Shown in pieces: positions 16,410-25,076 of a DNA stretch of 64,000 bases. The notes below the pieces were generated by a model, which had not been told where the DNA came from, ran no database searches, and was given only the letters and a program-made list of their open reading frames with translations. The stretch comes from Paraburkholderia fynbosensis. Lineage in GTDB: Bacteria; Pseudomonadota; Gammaproteobacteria; Burkholderiales; Burkholderiaceae. The DNA is taken from assembly GCF_902859935.1 (NCBI RefSeq), contig NZ_CADIKI010000007.1, positions 310,001-374,000 of the forward strand, written 5' to 3'. Position 1 is the stretch's first letter; every line of letters starts with the position of its first letter. Position numbers and translations under genes: made by a program.

Positions 16410-17264
16410 TTACTGCGATGCCGATGGCTGCTGACCCGACGCGATATTGTCGGGGACGTCGAGCGCATAGTGAACGTGGTCGTCGCCCCTGTGACTGAGC
16501 AAATCCTTCATTGTCTTTTGCCAGTCCCGGTTGAGTTGCGTGGTACTGCGATCCTGCTTCACAAGTTCGACGCCGGACCATGCGGGTACGGCTTCGTCGT
16601 CCCGGACATGCCACTGAAATATCTCGCTTGCCTGGGTTATGCCGCCGTATGTCTTGTCAATCTGAGCGAGCGTTTCTTTCTCCTGCTGCTCGAAACGAGA
16701 GCGCTCCTGTTGTACGCCGGTCTGGTTGTTCCGGGCATCATCCAGTTCCCGTTGTGCCCGCTCGACGGCGGACTGGGCCACTTCCATCGCGCTTGCGCTG
16801 TTGACGATGCCCTGTTTCAGCGCCTGCGGGTCTTTCGGTATATCTGCACCCGACGGCGCGTCATTAGCCTGCAACTGCGCGAGCTGACTCTGGGCATCGG
16901 CAAGCTGTTTTTCCAGTCGCTCGGGACTCTCGATGCTCTTGGTGGTCTGGTCGAGGCCATGGTAATAGCCTTGGAAATCGCGCTGCGCATCGCTGATCTT
17001 CTGCTGACGGAATGCGGAAAGCAGCGCCGCCCCATTCTTCAGCTCGCAGCGGTATTCCACGACCGTCCGGTTCGTGTCGTCCTTGAACGTGTGCCAGCTA
17101 TCCTTCTCGCATGAGGCCCGATTCGAGATAGCCGTCTCGTAGGTATGGGTCGAGTCCTGCGGAACGGTTGCAGCCTTGACCGCGTCGATTTCGGAATGGC
17201 CGCAGCCGGCCAGTGCCGCGCTCAGGAACGCCGCCGAAGCAAGAGTGGTGAATTTCGTTTTCAT
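16410..17264 (-). CDS. Coiled-coil lipoprotein
   Basis: The 284-aa protein starts at the ATG 17264 (MKTKFTTLASAAFLSAALAG) and has a lipobox LAGC, so Cys21 would be lipidated and membrane-anchored. The middle is a helical coiled coil (LEKQLADAQSQLAQLQAND, then VERAQRELDDARNN). The conserved core is RFEQQEKETLAQIDKTYGG and the end carries WQKTMKDLLSHRGDD. A frameshifted fragment of a related gene lies at 11237-11349. The longer open frame upstream is not coding. The function is unknown; an envelope role is implied by the lipid anchor. A terminator follows directly. Confidence 0.65.
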   Translation of the reverse strand: MKTKFTTLASAAFLSAALAGCGHSEIDAVKAATVPQDSTHTYETAISNRASCEKDSWHTFKDDTNRTVVEYRCELKNGAALLSAFRQQKISDAQRDFQGYYHGLDQTTKSIESPERLEKQLADAQSQLAQLQANDAPSGADIPKDPQALKQGIVNSASAMEVAQSAVERAQRELDDARNNQTGVQQERSRFEQQEKETLAQIDKTYGGITQASEIFQWHVRDDEAVPAWSGVELVKQDRSTTQLNRDWQKTMKDLLSHRGDDHVHYALDVPDNIASGQQPSASQ

Positions 17265-17418
17265 CGGTAACAAAGTAGATGGGGGAGCGGCGCACACAGC
17301 ACGATAAAATCGCGCTCGCCAGATGAAGAAAGCGCAGCCGGCCGGAACAACCAGCCGCTGCGCTGGGAAAGATGCCGCCGCACCCGATCGGAGCATCGGG
17401 GCGCGGATAGCTGGATGC

Positions 17419-18744
17419 TTACCGCGACAATCCGATCGTCACGTACTTCGTGTCGGTATCGAACGTGAGCGGATCGTCAGTGCCCGTCGTGCTGTTGATC
17501 GTGATGTAGGCATACCGTGCGGCACCTGTCGAATCGGTGTACTTGTAGACCTTGGCATGCTCTACCGAATGGTTGGCCAGGTCGGGAGCGCCAGCCGCAG
17601 TGAGTGCCTGCACGATGCTCACCGGAGCGTCCGTCTGACCGTCATTTCCCGTGAACGTGACGATCCCGTTGCTGGCGAACGTCGCCGTACCTGACTGCGT
17701 ACAGTCCTCTACTTCGTCGAACGTCTTGCCGTTCAGTTCGCTCAGGTCGGTCACCTCCACCATATCGCTCGACACATAGACGTACTGGCCCGGCTGACTG
17801 GCCGACACAGATCCAACGCCGTTGGCAGTGCACAGCTCACCGACGCGGTTGCCAAGGACGCTCACGATGGCAGTGAATTTGCCGCGAGTCGCGAACGAAC
17901 TGACATTGCCGCTCGCATCGAGATTCGCCTTGGCAACGTACGGGCCACGGTTCGGATCGGCGATAGCGATACCGAAGGTGTTGTCGAGATTGAGCGAGGT
18001 GCCCATCGGTGTCGCGGTGATGCCCGGAGTCGTATAGGCAATCGCCGAGTAAGGCGTCTTCGTCATCGCCGTGCCAGCCTGCGTGTGCGTGACTGCATCG
18101 GCTTGCGTCAGACCCGCGGCATCGAGCGCCGCCGCATACTGGTCGAGTAGTGCGTCATTGGCATCGCCCGCGCTGAATTGAGAATTCAGCGGATTGAAGC
18201 CGCTCGCAATTGCCAGCTTGCCCGGCAGGGTTGCGATCGCAGTCTGGACCTTCGTGAGCGCGCTCGCCAGGTTGTCGGCCGTAATCGCGCTTGACAGGGC
18301 GCTCGACGTAGCGGCATCGAGTGCCGACGCGTTTCCATTACCCAGCACGCCGACGATCAGATCGGTGAGCGGCGTAACGTTGGTCGTGCCGGGTGCGGCG
18401 GCGACCGAGTGCAGCGCCGACGCAAGGGCCGCACCGTTCGCCTGGCCACCGGCGACCTGCGCGACACACGGGTAGTCCGCCGACTTCAGGGTAACGGAAT
18501 AGGTGCCATCGGCGGCGGTCGTGGCTGAAGCCGCTGCACCGGAAGCGCATTTGAGCGACAAGGAGCCGCCGACGATCGGCGCGCCAATCGCAGCGGTGCC
18601 GCTCGTGGTGACGGTTGGGGTCGTGTCGCCCGCGCTATTCGTACCCGAATTGCTGCCGCCCCCGCCACAGGCGGCGAGCGCCGCGCACAGGGATGCCCCA
18701 AGCGCGAATCCGGCGATTCTCTTGTTGATCTTGTTTTTGTTCAC
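17419..18744 (-). CDS. Large secreted lipoprotein with carboxypeptidase-regulatory-like N-terminus
   Basis: The 441-aa protein starts at GTG 18744, preceded by AAGGAAC at the right distance. The signal peptide KRIAGFALGASLCAALAACG ends in a lipobox LAAC followed by a Gly/Ser/Asn linker. Residues about 55-100 (GAPIVGGSLSLKCASGAAAS, then DGTYSVTL) resemble a carboxypeptidase-regulatory-like beta domain. The rest is a beta-rich domain with TFDEVEDCTQSGTATF and a YAYITINSTTGTDD end. Such proteins are displayed at the outer membrane of Burkholderiales; substrate and role are unknown. It is divergent to the XRE regulator, which may control it through the intervening inverted repeats. Confidence 0.65.
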   Translation of the reverse strand: MNKNKINKRIAGFALGASLCAALAACGGGGSNSGTNSAGDTTPTVTTSGTAAIGAPIVGGSLSLKCASGAAASATTAADGTYSVTLKSADYPCVAQVAGGQANGAALASALHSVAAAPGTTNVTPLTDLIVGVLGNGNASALDAATSSALSSAITADNLASALTKVQTAIATLPGKLAIASGFNPLNSQFSAGDANDALLDQYAAALDAAGLTQADAVTHTQAGTAMTKTPYSAIAYTTPGITATPMGTSLNLDNTFGIAIADPNRGPYVAKANLDASGNVSSFATRGKFTAIVSVLGNRVGELCTANGVGSVSASQPGQYVYVSSDMVEVTDLSELNGKTFDEVEDCTQSGTATFASNGIVTFTGNDGQTDAPVSIVQALTAAGAPDLANHSVEHAKVYKYTDSTGAARYAYITINSTTGTDDPLTFDTDTKYVTIGLSR

Positions 18745-18835
18745 TGCGAGGTTCCTTTTCAGGTGGCTGATGAAGAAAGGTGACAGGGAATATAACGGCA
18801 TTCATCCTTAAAAGTTTAATGTCACCCTGTAAAGT

Positions 18836-18879
18836 CCTTAAGTTTTTAAGGGTGTAGCCCAACCATTCAGGTTGAATGG
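18836..18879. promoter_or_regulatory. Two perfect inverted repeats before the XRE gene (candidate operators)
   Basis: CCTTAA-gttt-TTAAGG (18836-18851) and CCATTCA-ggt-TGAATGG (18863-18879) lie in the divergent spacer between the lipoprotein and the XRE gene. A related half, CCTTAAAAGTTTAA, is at 18806-18819. Autoregulation by the XRE protein is the natural reading; this is inference. Confidence 0.5.
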
Positions 18880-18886
18880 AGAGGGT

Positions 18887-19234
18887 ATGAATCAAGTCGA
18901 TCTGGACCAGCTCGCCCTAGTGATAGGGCGGGCGATTGCGAAACATCGTGTGGCAAGCGGCTTCACGCAGGAGCAGGTGGCCGAGGCGCTGGGTATCGGC
19001 AACGAGGCTGTCTCACGCATGGAGCGCGGACTGGTGATGCCAACCGTCGCGAGACTGGTGGAACTGGCCGAACTGTTCCAGTGCAACGCGGCTGACCTGC
19101 TGACGGAAGCAAGTAGCCGCACCAGCGATCAAGCGAAGTACGTCGGGCAGTTGCTCTCGAAGCTCGGGGGCAATGACCGGACGATGGTGGTGGAGATTGT
19201 CGAGCGGCTGGCCGGACGACTCGCGAAGCGCTGA
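18887..19234 (+). CDS. XRE-family transcriptional regulator
   Basis: The 115-aa protein has a cro/C1-type helix-turn-helix at about residues 10-65. The key parts are IGRAIAKHRVASGFTQEQVA, EALGIGNEAVSRMERG and PTVARLVELAELFQ. The C-terminal 40 residues are helical (IVERLAGRLAKR) and may dimerise. The ATG at 18887 has GGAGAGGG upstream and is preferred to the one at 18872. It is divergent to the secreted lipoprotein and convergent with the small paralogous genes. Two perfect palindromes lie immediately upstream, so repression of its own promoter and of the lipoprotein is likely. Confidence 0.85.
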   Translation: MNQVDLDQLALVIGRAIAKHRVASGFTQEQVAEALGIGNEAVSRMERGLVMPTVARLVELAELFQCNAADLLTEASSRTSDQAKYVGQLLSKLGGNDRTMVVEIVERLAGRLAKR

Positions 19235-19240
19235 TGTCAG

Positions 19241-19531
19241 TTAGTAGTCGTCGGGCAGCAAAATCGTCGTGACCGAGCGGTCGGCTTCCGTAATGATCCA
19301 GACCTTCCGGCCACCAGGCAGGTCGTAGCTCGACAGCAGGCGTTTGCCCGTGAGCAGCGCCAGTTCGTTCGCAGTCTGGTCTTCGACCGGAAGGCTGCCC
19401 CAATCGCCATGAATATGACGGGCGAGTAGTAAGATTGCCGGTATGCCTGCCGCTTCGAGTGCTCCTTCGGCTGCTGGCGTGATGGCGGGACGGCCCATCG
19501 GAAAACGAGGTCCATTCGCGTAGCGGCTCAT
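19241..19531 (-). CDS. Small plasmid/island protein, paralogue of the upstream gene
   Basis: The 96-aa protein shares a core with its neighbour at 19528-19911: GDWG, then a DQ-N-L spacing, a GKRLLSSYDLP-type segment and ITEADRSVTTILLPDDY. The core is beta-rich, and the protein has no signal peptide. The two genes overlap by four bases and are tandem duplicates that have diverged. Members of this type are common in plasmids and islands of betaproteobacteria, sometimes under misleading restriction-related names; no function is established. I see no catalytic motif. Confidence 0.55.
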   Translation of the reverse strand: MSRYANGPRFPMGRPAITPAAEGALEAAGIPAILLLARHIHGDWGSLPVEDQTANELALLTGKRLLSSYDLPGGRKVWIITEADRSVTTILLPDDY

Positions 19532-19911
19532 GCGCGGCGCTCCTGCACGTAGCTGGCGAAAGGCCAGACCGGATAGCGACGACTCGTAGGCCGCTCCGGG
19601 CGCGCGACACTATCGGGCACGACGTCATCGAGATGTTCGATGGTCGTGCTCGATCTATCCCACTCGGTGATAACCAGGATGCGGGTCTGGTCCGGCAGGC
19701 GGTAGAGCGAGATCAGGCGCAGGCCAGCCGAGATTGACAGGTCGTTCTGCTGGCGGTCTTGGTCGGACACCGTACCCCAGTCGCCCGCGACATGCCTGAG
19801 CAGGACGCTCACGACCGGAATGCCGTTCGCATTTAGCGCTGTGAGCGCGCCTGACGTAGCGAGCAGACGCCCGGGACGGAAAAGCGGTTTGAGCCACATA
19901 GGCTGATTCAT
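19528..19911 (-). CDS. Small plasmid/island protein, longer paralogue
   Basis: The 127-aa protein starts at ATG 19911 with TGGAGA upstream. The shared core runs from VVSVLLRHVAGDWGTVSDQD through GLRLISLYRLPDQTRILVIT to EWDRSSTTIEHLDD. A C-terminal extension of about 25 residues (RPTSRRYPVWPFASYVQERR) is missing in the shorter copy. The stop overlaps the next start (ATGA). It lies 98 bp downstream of the membrane-protein gene in the minus-strand block. Function is unknown. Confidence 0.55.
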   Translation of the reverse strand: MNQPMWLKPLFRPGRLLATSGALTALNANGIPVVSVLLRHVAGDWGTVSDQDRQQNDLSISAGLRLISLYRLPDQTRILVITEWDRSSTTIEHLDDVVPDSVARPERPTSRRYPVWPFASYVQERRA

Positions 19912-20009
19912 GGTGATTTCTCCAGAAGACGGACGAGCACGGGCCTCCGGATGAACCGGATAACGTGATCGCGAAAAGAAGGTAGGAAGTGGACGCGCTC
20001 GCGTCGGGG

Positions 20010-21032
20010 TCAGGACTTGAGCGGTCCGATCTGGCGGCGCAGGGCTACAGCCTTCGCCTGCGAGCATCCCAGGTGGCGGCGAATGTCGGCAACAGTGGGC
20101 CGCACCAGGCCATTGGCGATGTCTCGCACGAGTTGCTTCAGGTGGTTATCTATTAGGTCAGATGCCGACGGCGGCGGACTGGTCGCCAATGTTTCGCGAC
20201 TATGGGTTCCGTCGGGGTGACTTACCGTGACCGGCGTAACGGCTGGATGAGACGCGTTTGCGACTGATGTGATCGTGGGCGGAGTCGTGTCAAAAGAACC
20301 CCTTACTGTCGCGACTTCGGGCGTCCTGGCGCCCATCGCGACAGGCAACGACGACGGTCGAAGTGCTACCGCCCACAGCAGGCACGCTACACCTTCCAGC
20401 ACGGCGGCGAACAGTGACCCGAACAGCAGGTCGATACGGGAGGCGGAGACGCCCAGTAACGCGGCGAGTCGTGACGTGACCGGATCGGCGCGTAACGCGT
20501 CGCGTCGGGCGGTGACCCGGTCGTCGGTGGCGTGCTGACGTCGAATGTCGTCCGCTTCGGCGTTCAATGCGTCTACCCTGGCGGCGAGCGATGTGCGACG
20601 GGCCTCCAGCGTGGTGCAGATACCAGTGCAGTAACGCGCATTGACCGTGGCGAGTTGCGCTGTCGCGACCGCACGTTCCGCCATGACGTTCGTGAGACTG
20701 CGACCGGACGTCTGGACCGGCACAGTCGGGACCGCCAATACCCGCAGGTCACCCGCATGCTGCTGGGACGTCACGAAGAAAACCGTATGGCCGATACACG
20801 CGGTCATCAGACACGCGCCCCATAACGCGCTACCTGTGACGCGAACGAGGAACGACGATTCCCTGAGCAACGCCGGTAACAGGTGCGCGCTGGTGACGAG
20901 CACCAGACCGATTGCGACCCAGGCAAGTCGTTCCTGGAGTAACCCGCCGCGCTGCCAGCCTGCCAGAACGGACAGACTGAGCGTAGTCGTCGTCGCCACG
21001 ACGGCCAGAACGAGGGCAATGCGACGAGTCAT
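20010..21032 (-). CDS. Integral membrane protein with a C-terminal cytoplasmic domain
   Basis: The 340-aa protein has about four hydrophobic helices: residues 5-25, 35-55, 65-85 and one near 200-225 (FGSLFAAVLEGVACLLWAVA). A helical loop with ARYCTGICTTLEARRTSLAA lies between. The C-terminal 100 residues are soluble, and the last 50 (VRPTVADIRRHLGCSQAKAV) look like a small helix-turn-helix. The start overlaps the stop of the RDF-like gene by four bases, so it is in the same operon. Similar proteins occur in Burkholderia and Ralstonia islands. A role is not known; a membrane protein ending in a possible DNA-binding domain is unusual. Confidence 0.55.
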   Translation of the reverse strand: MTRRIALVLAVVATTTTLSLSVLAGWQRGGLLQERLAWVAIGLVLVTSAHLLPALLRESSFLVRVTGSALWGACLMTACIGHTVFFVTSQQHAGDLRVLAVPTVPVQTSGRSLTNVMAERAVATAQLATVNARYCTGICTTLEARRTSLAARVDALNAEADDIRRQHATDDRVTARRDALRADPVTSRLAALLGVSASRIDLLFGSLFAAVLEGVACLLWAVALRPSSLPVAMGARTPEVATVRGSFDTTPPTITSVANASHPAVTPVTVSHPDGTHSRETLATSPPPSASDLIDNHLKQLVRDIANGLVRPTVADIRRHLGCSQAKAVALRRQIGPLKS

Positions 21033-21952
21033 GCAGCCTTGCCGCCGAGCTGTACGGCCTTGCGCTCCATCTTGTCGCGCAGCGTTGACGGTGTCGAGCC
21101 GCTTGTTACTGGCGGAGATGGAGGGAAGTTGTTCGGCGCGTCACCAGAAGTCTCTTGTGGGTAGAACTCGTCGACGACTGCGCCACCATCCTCGATACTT
21201 TCCTCGAACGCCCCGTTACTGAATCCGGCATGCGCAGCAGTATCGAGCGCCGCCTGGTCGAAGCCCGACGCGCGGCGACGCGCATCGAGTTCGCGCGCCC
21301 CAACGATGGTCTCTTCGAGCGTACTTCCGCTACGCACGTTGAGGTCCACGTAGTAGATCGCCGAGCGGTAGCTTTGCGTCGTTGATTTTCCTCGCAGCTT
21401 TAGCTCCAGTGGCAGACACGAGAGCAGATTGCCCGACACTGCACTGAAGTAATGCAGACGCGCGGCAAGTGTCCTAATTGAGTTGAAGGAGGTCGTTCTA
21501 AAGACGAAGCTCCCGAGTTCATCCTCGTCGCCGATTGCGACGTTCAGCCGCCCGAAGGGTTTGCAATTGCCTGCCTGTCCGAACGCGCAGGCATCCGGTG
21601 TCGGACAACCCATGCCGGTGATGCCGCCTTCCGTGACCCGCCTGCAAGTCTCGCCGTTCCCTACACAGACGGGGCGGCCGGTATCCCGGTCGAACAGCGA
21701 ATACTCGGCCCGAAGGTTGAGGCTAGGATCGTTAAACAGGAAGCGCACGGGGATCGCGCGTAGCTTGCCTGTTGTAGCCTTGCGCAACGATTCGTTTAGC
21801 GGATGCAACAGCCAGTCTCCTCTTTGCTGCACCTGGGTTGTGATCGTGAACGCGTCGTCTTTCTCGGGGAGTCGCTTCCCGTTCTTCTCGACAATTCTGC
21901 CAATCGATATACGGCCGATAACGGGAGGCGTAATACTGAGGCCCTTGAGCAT
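21029..21952 (-). CDS. RDF-like protein with cysteine cluster
   Basis: The 307-aa protein opens with PPVIGRISIGRIVEKNGKRL, which resembles the start of phage recombination-directionality factors (gp3-like), though the resemblance is short. Five cysteines (C96, C103, C116, C122, C130) in GMGCPTPDACAFGQAGNC suggest a zinc or iron-sulfur site. The C-terminal 70 residues are Ser/Pro-rich and probably disordered. Genes of this kind are often annotated only as hydrolase or metal-binding protein in islands. It sits between the YqaJ exonuclease and the membrane-protein gene in one operon. If it is an RDF it would control excision by the integrase at 49132-50490; this is inference. Confidence 0.45.
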   Translation of the reverse strand: MLKGLSITPPVIGRISIGRIVEKNGKRLPEKDDAFTITTQVQQRGDWLLHPLNESLRKATTGKLRAIPVRFLFNDPSLNLRAEYSLFDRDTGRPVCVGNGETCRRVTEGGITGMGCPTPDACAFGQAGNCKPFGRLNVAIGDEDELGSFVFRTTSFNSIRTLAARLHYFSAVSGNLLSCLPLELKLRGKSTTQSYRSAIYYVDLNVRSGSTLEETIVGARELDARRRASGFDQAALDTAAHAGFSNGAFEESIEDGGAVVDEFYPQETSGDAPNNFPPSPPVTSGSTPSTLRDKMERKAVQLGGKAA

Positions 21953-22005
21953 GCTGGTTCTCCGGTAGATAAAGGAAAGAAATGGGAAAGCTGCGGCGAA
22001 GAAAT

Positions 22006-22998
22006 TCAGACGGATACGAGAAACCGGCGCGAGCCGGGTTTCGTGAGAGCGTACTGCGACGAGAACTCAGGGTGATCGACAAGCAGGCGTTTGAGATCGA
22101 CGCCAGAGCCGTCTCTGCTGCGTTTGAACGACACCGAACCGGTCTCAAATAGCGCCCGGTCGGCTTCGCGCATTGCCTGCTGTATCGTCTGCTTGAGCAC
22201 CGCTTCCTGTGTCTCGCGTTGCTCGATGTCGGCACGTACCGCAACCAGATCAGCGAACACCGACGACAAACGCCGGTCATCGCTAAAATCAACCGTTCCG
22301 CCCGCGCCGGGATATAGGCAGCGCAATGCGCGATCGGCAGATTCCGAACCGTCCGCAGGCGGTGGTGTATCGGTTTCGACGTATTGCCAGAACGCAGCTT
22401 CGAGTTCGATCAGACGAGCAATGACCTCGTCGTCACGTTCGATGCGATGGACTTCGAGCGCCTGGCCGCACAACAGCACGGCCACATCAGCGGCACGTTT
22501 GCCAGTCACGGCAAGTTGGTGCTGAACCTGGAGAATCACATATTCCGGTACACCATCACGCCACAGCCGGGCGCCGAACTCGCCCGCCGTCTTGCATTCG
22601 AGAACCTGCACGCCGGGTACGCCCACGATCTCGCGATCAAGGTTGGCCAGCATGAACGGGATGGTCGGGTGACGAAGTACCGCATTGACCCTGCGGACGC
22701 GGTTGCCCGTTTGCTGCGTATAGGCGGCAGCAACGATCGGCTCTAACAGGTTTCCCCAGTAGGTTGGGGATTTGGTGTCGCCGGAATCGGGTCGTGGGAG
22801 TCCGTCGCCCCGTCCGGTCTTGTCAAGCCAGAGCTCAAGGGCACTTGTGTAGGGATTCAGGCCGACCGCCGCTGCGGCGTCTGATCCACCAATGCCCGTG
22901 CGGCGCACGGCGAGCCAGTCTTCGCGGCTCAGATCGTGAGTGCTGACCAGCCTCAGCGCGGGACCCCGCGAGGCCGCTGCCGCTTCGAGGTTTTTCAT
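22006..22998 (-). CDS. YqaJ-type viral recombinase exonuclease
   Basis: The 330-aa protein is a YqaJ / lambda-exonuclease-type PD-(D/E)XK nuclease. The N-terminal WLAVRRTGIGGSDAAAAVGL is the family signature. A Glu in YWGNLLEPIVAAAY, the Asp in FMLANLDREIVG and VQVLECKTA (the ExK pair) form the metal site. ILQVQHQLAVTG follows with the conserved Gln-His. It would resect double-stranded DNA ends and feed single-strand annealing. A helical C-terminal domain of about 100 residues follows. No Bet/RecT annealing protein is adjacent, which is incomplete for a full recombination pair. It is in the minus-strand plasmid/phage-like operon. Confidence 0.85.
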   Translation of the reverse strand: MKNLEAAAASRGPALRLVSTHDLSREDWLAVRRTGIGGSDAAAAVGLNPYTSALELWLDKTGRGDGLPRPDSGDTKSPTYWGNLLEPIVAAAYTQQTGNRVRRVNAVLRHPTIPFMLANLDREIVGVPGVQVLECKTAGEFGARLWRDGVPEYVILQVQHQLAVTGKRAADVAVLLCGQALEVHRIERDDEVIARLIELEAAFWQYVETDTPPPADGSESADRALRCLYPGAGGTVDFSDDRRLSSVFADLVAVRADIEQRETQEAVLKQTIQQAMREADRALFETGSVSFKRSRDGSGVDLKRLLVDHPEFSSQYALTKPGSRRFLVSV

Positions 22999-23113
22999 AT
23001 GACCTCCGGAAAAAGAAAAGCCCGGCAGGCGAACCTGACCGGGGCATGGTGGTGTGATGATGGATTGGCGAAAGATGAGTGAATACGGGAGCCTGTAAAG
23101 CGCGGGGATAAAG

Positions 23114-23326
23114 TCACGTCAGGTTTGGCTGTGTGCGCGCCACTGCGTCCTGCAGGGCATCGAAGGAGTAGGTGACGAGCTCGCCGTTTCCGAGGTACAC
23201 GGTCGTGCCTTGCGCCCTGATCTGCAGAACTGTGGCGTAACGGCATCCGAACCGTAACCCTGTTCCACGCGGAATCTGGATCCTTACGCCGACCGCGAGG
23301 ACCGGTGCGTCGTCGAGGCCGTTCAT
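23114..23326 (-). CDS. Small hypothetical protein coupled to the DUF932 gene
   Basis: The 70-aa beta-rich protein (VRIQIPRGTGLRFGCRYATV, then YLGNGELVTYSFDALQDA) starts at an ATG that overlaps the DUF932 stop (ATGA). It looks like a small SH3-like barrel but is not recognised. The coupling supports it as real. Confidence 0.5.
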   Translation of the reverse strand: MNGLDDAPVLAVGVRIQIPRGTGLRFGCRYATVLQIRAQGTTVYLGNGELVTYSFDALQDAVARTQPNLT

Positions 23327-24291
23327 CACACGACAAGCCGCAGCGCTTCATCCCAGGCTCTCTGCTTGAGGGCGGCACCGGTACCGAACCATGCAGCATC
23401 GCGCCGATGATCTTCGCTGCGAGCGCGTCGATGGTGATCGCAATATTCCGTCACCGCATTCAGAAGTCCGAAGGCTGTACCGGACGCCGATGCAAGCGTA
23501 GCTCCCATGCCCTTGCCGGCATACAGTGACTGCACGGCCTTGATGGCGGAATCGTTGGTAGCCGGCACTGGCTGACCCGAGCCGACCGGATACGTCAGCA
23601 CTCGACGTAAGAATGCTTCCGCAGCTGTATCGTTGACCTTGCATTCGGACAGGGCTTTCATCCTGGCTATGAATCCGTCCCAGCTGGAAATCGCTATGCC
23701 AAGCTGACGCTTGACTGCTTGGGCGTCGAACTGGCTACGGTGCGGCACCTTCACGGCCCCTGCCGAATCGCCGAGCGCGATTTGCAAGGTGTTGTTACAG
23801 ACGACTCGCACGGAAGTAAATTGAGCTGTTGTAGCCAAACTGCCGTCGCATGAGGTCGAGAGCAACAGATAGCCGTTCACGGTGTCCTTGCCTTCGAGCG
23901 ACACGGACTGGCCGGTACGGGCCAGCGCCCAAAGCTTTTTTCCGTCTTTGAGTACCCCAGCGGTTTCAAGGTGGTAGCCCCCCGCCTCGACGAGATCGCG
24001 GTAGAACTCAATCAGCTCAATGGGTTGCACAACCGCATACCTCGCAGACACTACGGACAACGGCATTTTGGTATCGGACCGGTAAAGCACCTTCTGCTCG
24101 GGGAAGGCGTGGATTGAGCCCAGGTTGGAACCGGCACTACCGGAGACAAAGCGGACTTCGGTTTCCTCGATACGCCAGTTCATACCTGCCTGCTGCACCC
24201 AGACTTCGAGCGGCTGATTGGCGGACAGCTGGTTGCCCAGACCGTGCCAGGGCGTTTCGTCGACATAGGCCATTGATTGAACGAGATGCAT
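23326..24291 (-). CDS. DUF932 phage/plasmid-like protein
   Basis: The 321-aa protein is a DUF932 (phage/plasmid-like, TIGR03299-type) member. It has PWHGLGNQL near residue 14, SVVSARYAVVQPIELIEFYR near residue 80, SVRVVCNNTLQIAL near residue 160 and SWDGFIARMKAL near residue 200. The family is widespread on plasmids and prophages and is thought to act in DNA metabolism, without a defined reaction. It is followed by an ATGA-coupled small gene and precedes the YqaJ exonuclease, so it may assist recombination or replication. The start at 24291 is the only reasonable one. A large hairpin lies upstream. Confidence 0.85.
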   Translation of the reverse strand: MHLVQSMAYVDETPWHGLGNQLSANQPLEVWVQQAGMNWRIEETEVRFVSGSAGSNLGSIHAFPEQKVLYRSDTKMPLSVVSARYAVVQPIELIEFYRDLVEAGGYHLETAGVLKDGKKLWALARTGQSVSLEGKDTVNGYLLLSTSCDGSLATTAQFTSVRVVCNNTLQIALGDSAGAVKVPHRSQFDAQAVKRQLGIAISSWDGFIARMKALSECKVNDTAAEAFLRRVLTYPVGSGQPVPATNDSAIKAVQSLYAGKGMGATLASASGTAFGLLNAVTEYCDHHRRARSEDHRRDAAWFGTGAALKQRAWDEALRLVV

Positions 24292-24334
24292 GATTGATGT
24301 TCCTGATTAAGAAGGTGAGAAACAGACGGCACAA

Positions 24335-24364
24335 ATGCGTATAGCCCTTACGGGCTATACGCAT
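24335..24364. repeat. Perfect 13-bp-arm inverted repeat
   Basis: ATGCGTATAGCCC and GGGCTATACGCAT flank a four-base loop between the zinc-ribbon stop and the DUF932 start. There is no T run. It may be a processing hairpin or a protein-binding site. Confidence 0.55.
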
Positions 24365-24406
24365 GTCATCGAATAGCGGGATGAGAAAAACGGAAGAGCT
24401 GACGGG

Positions 24407-24745
24407 TTAGGACGACTGTTGCTTGCTGAAGGCATGGCCGCACTCTTGGCACTCGTAGTTGTCGAGCACGTGCGTGTCGATCTGCTCGCCTACGGCAGAA
24501 CCAGCGGCGCAACCGGCAGCTCCTCCGACCAAAGCTCCTAGAAGTGCGCCGGCTAGTCCTCCGAAGATCGATCCGACCGGGCCTGCGACCATGCCGAGGG
24601 CCGCGCCAGCTTCGGCGCCGCCGAGTGCAGCAGCGGCACTGCCGGTGGCACCAGCCGCAGCACCGACGGCACCACCGGCCTTACGGGCGTAGTCGCGAGT
24701 GGCAATGCGAGTGGAGTTACAACGTGGACAGGAAAGCGAATAAAT
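24407..24745 (-). CDS. Zinc-ribbon, glycine-zipper-like protein, apparent ATT start
   Basis: The open frame reaches 112 aa only if translation starts at a non-standard codon. ATT at 24745 is followed by YSLSCPRCNSTRIATRDYAR and is preceded by GAGG eight bases upstream; ATC at 24751 is an alternative. The first in-frame ATG would cut off the first CPRC pair. The middle is a Gly/Ala-rich segment of about 70 residues with GxxxG repeats, probably membrane-inserting. The end has CQECGHAF, the second zinc pair. So a zinc ribbon is split by a glycine-rich insert. Such proteins are found in plasmids and islands; the role is unknown. Confidence 0.5.
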   Translation of the reverse strand: MYSLSCPRCNSTRIATRDYARKAGGAVGAAAGATGSAAAALGGAEAGAALGMVAGPVGSIFGGLAGALLGALVGGAAGCAAGSAVGEQIDTHVLDNYECQECGHAFSKQQSS

Positions 24746-25076
24746 GATATCGACCTCATCAAGGGTTAGAGCAACGGCACGGCGTTCGATCGTTTCGAGG
24801 GCCTGCTCAATGAGGTGATATATGTTTGAGACTTTTTAGAATATGGGGACGGGCAACCGCAATACACGCCTCCATTAAAGTGTGCGTGTCAAGTTCCGGG
24901 GCCGTTCCAGCGAAATCGTGCGTGTCGGTCGCAAGTCATCCAGAGTAGTCTTCAATTTCATCGGCCGGTCGAGCACTTATGTCGTCTTGAAGCGCGTTAT
25001 CCTATTGTCAGGCCGACCTCTACGGAGTGCGCGGCAAGCGCGCACGACCGGCGGCTCCCATATCGAGACTTACGAC

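Noticed and set aside
24882..25076. N-terminal extension of the methyltransferase frame
   Set aside because: The extra 65 residues are basic and low in pattern; the ATG at 25077 gives a better start, although this is not certain.
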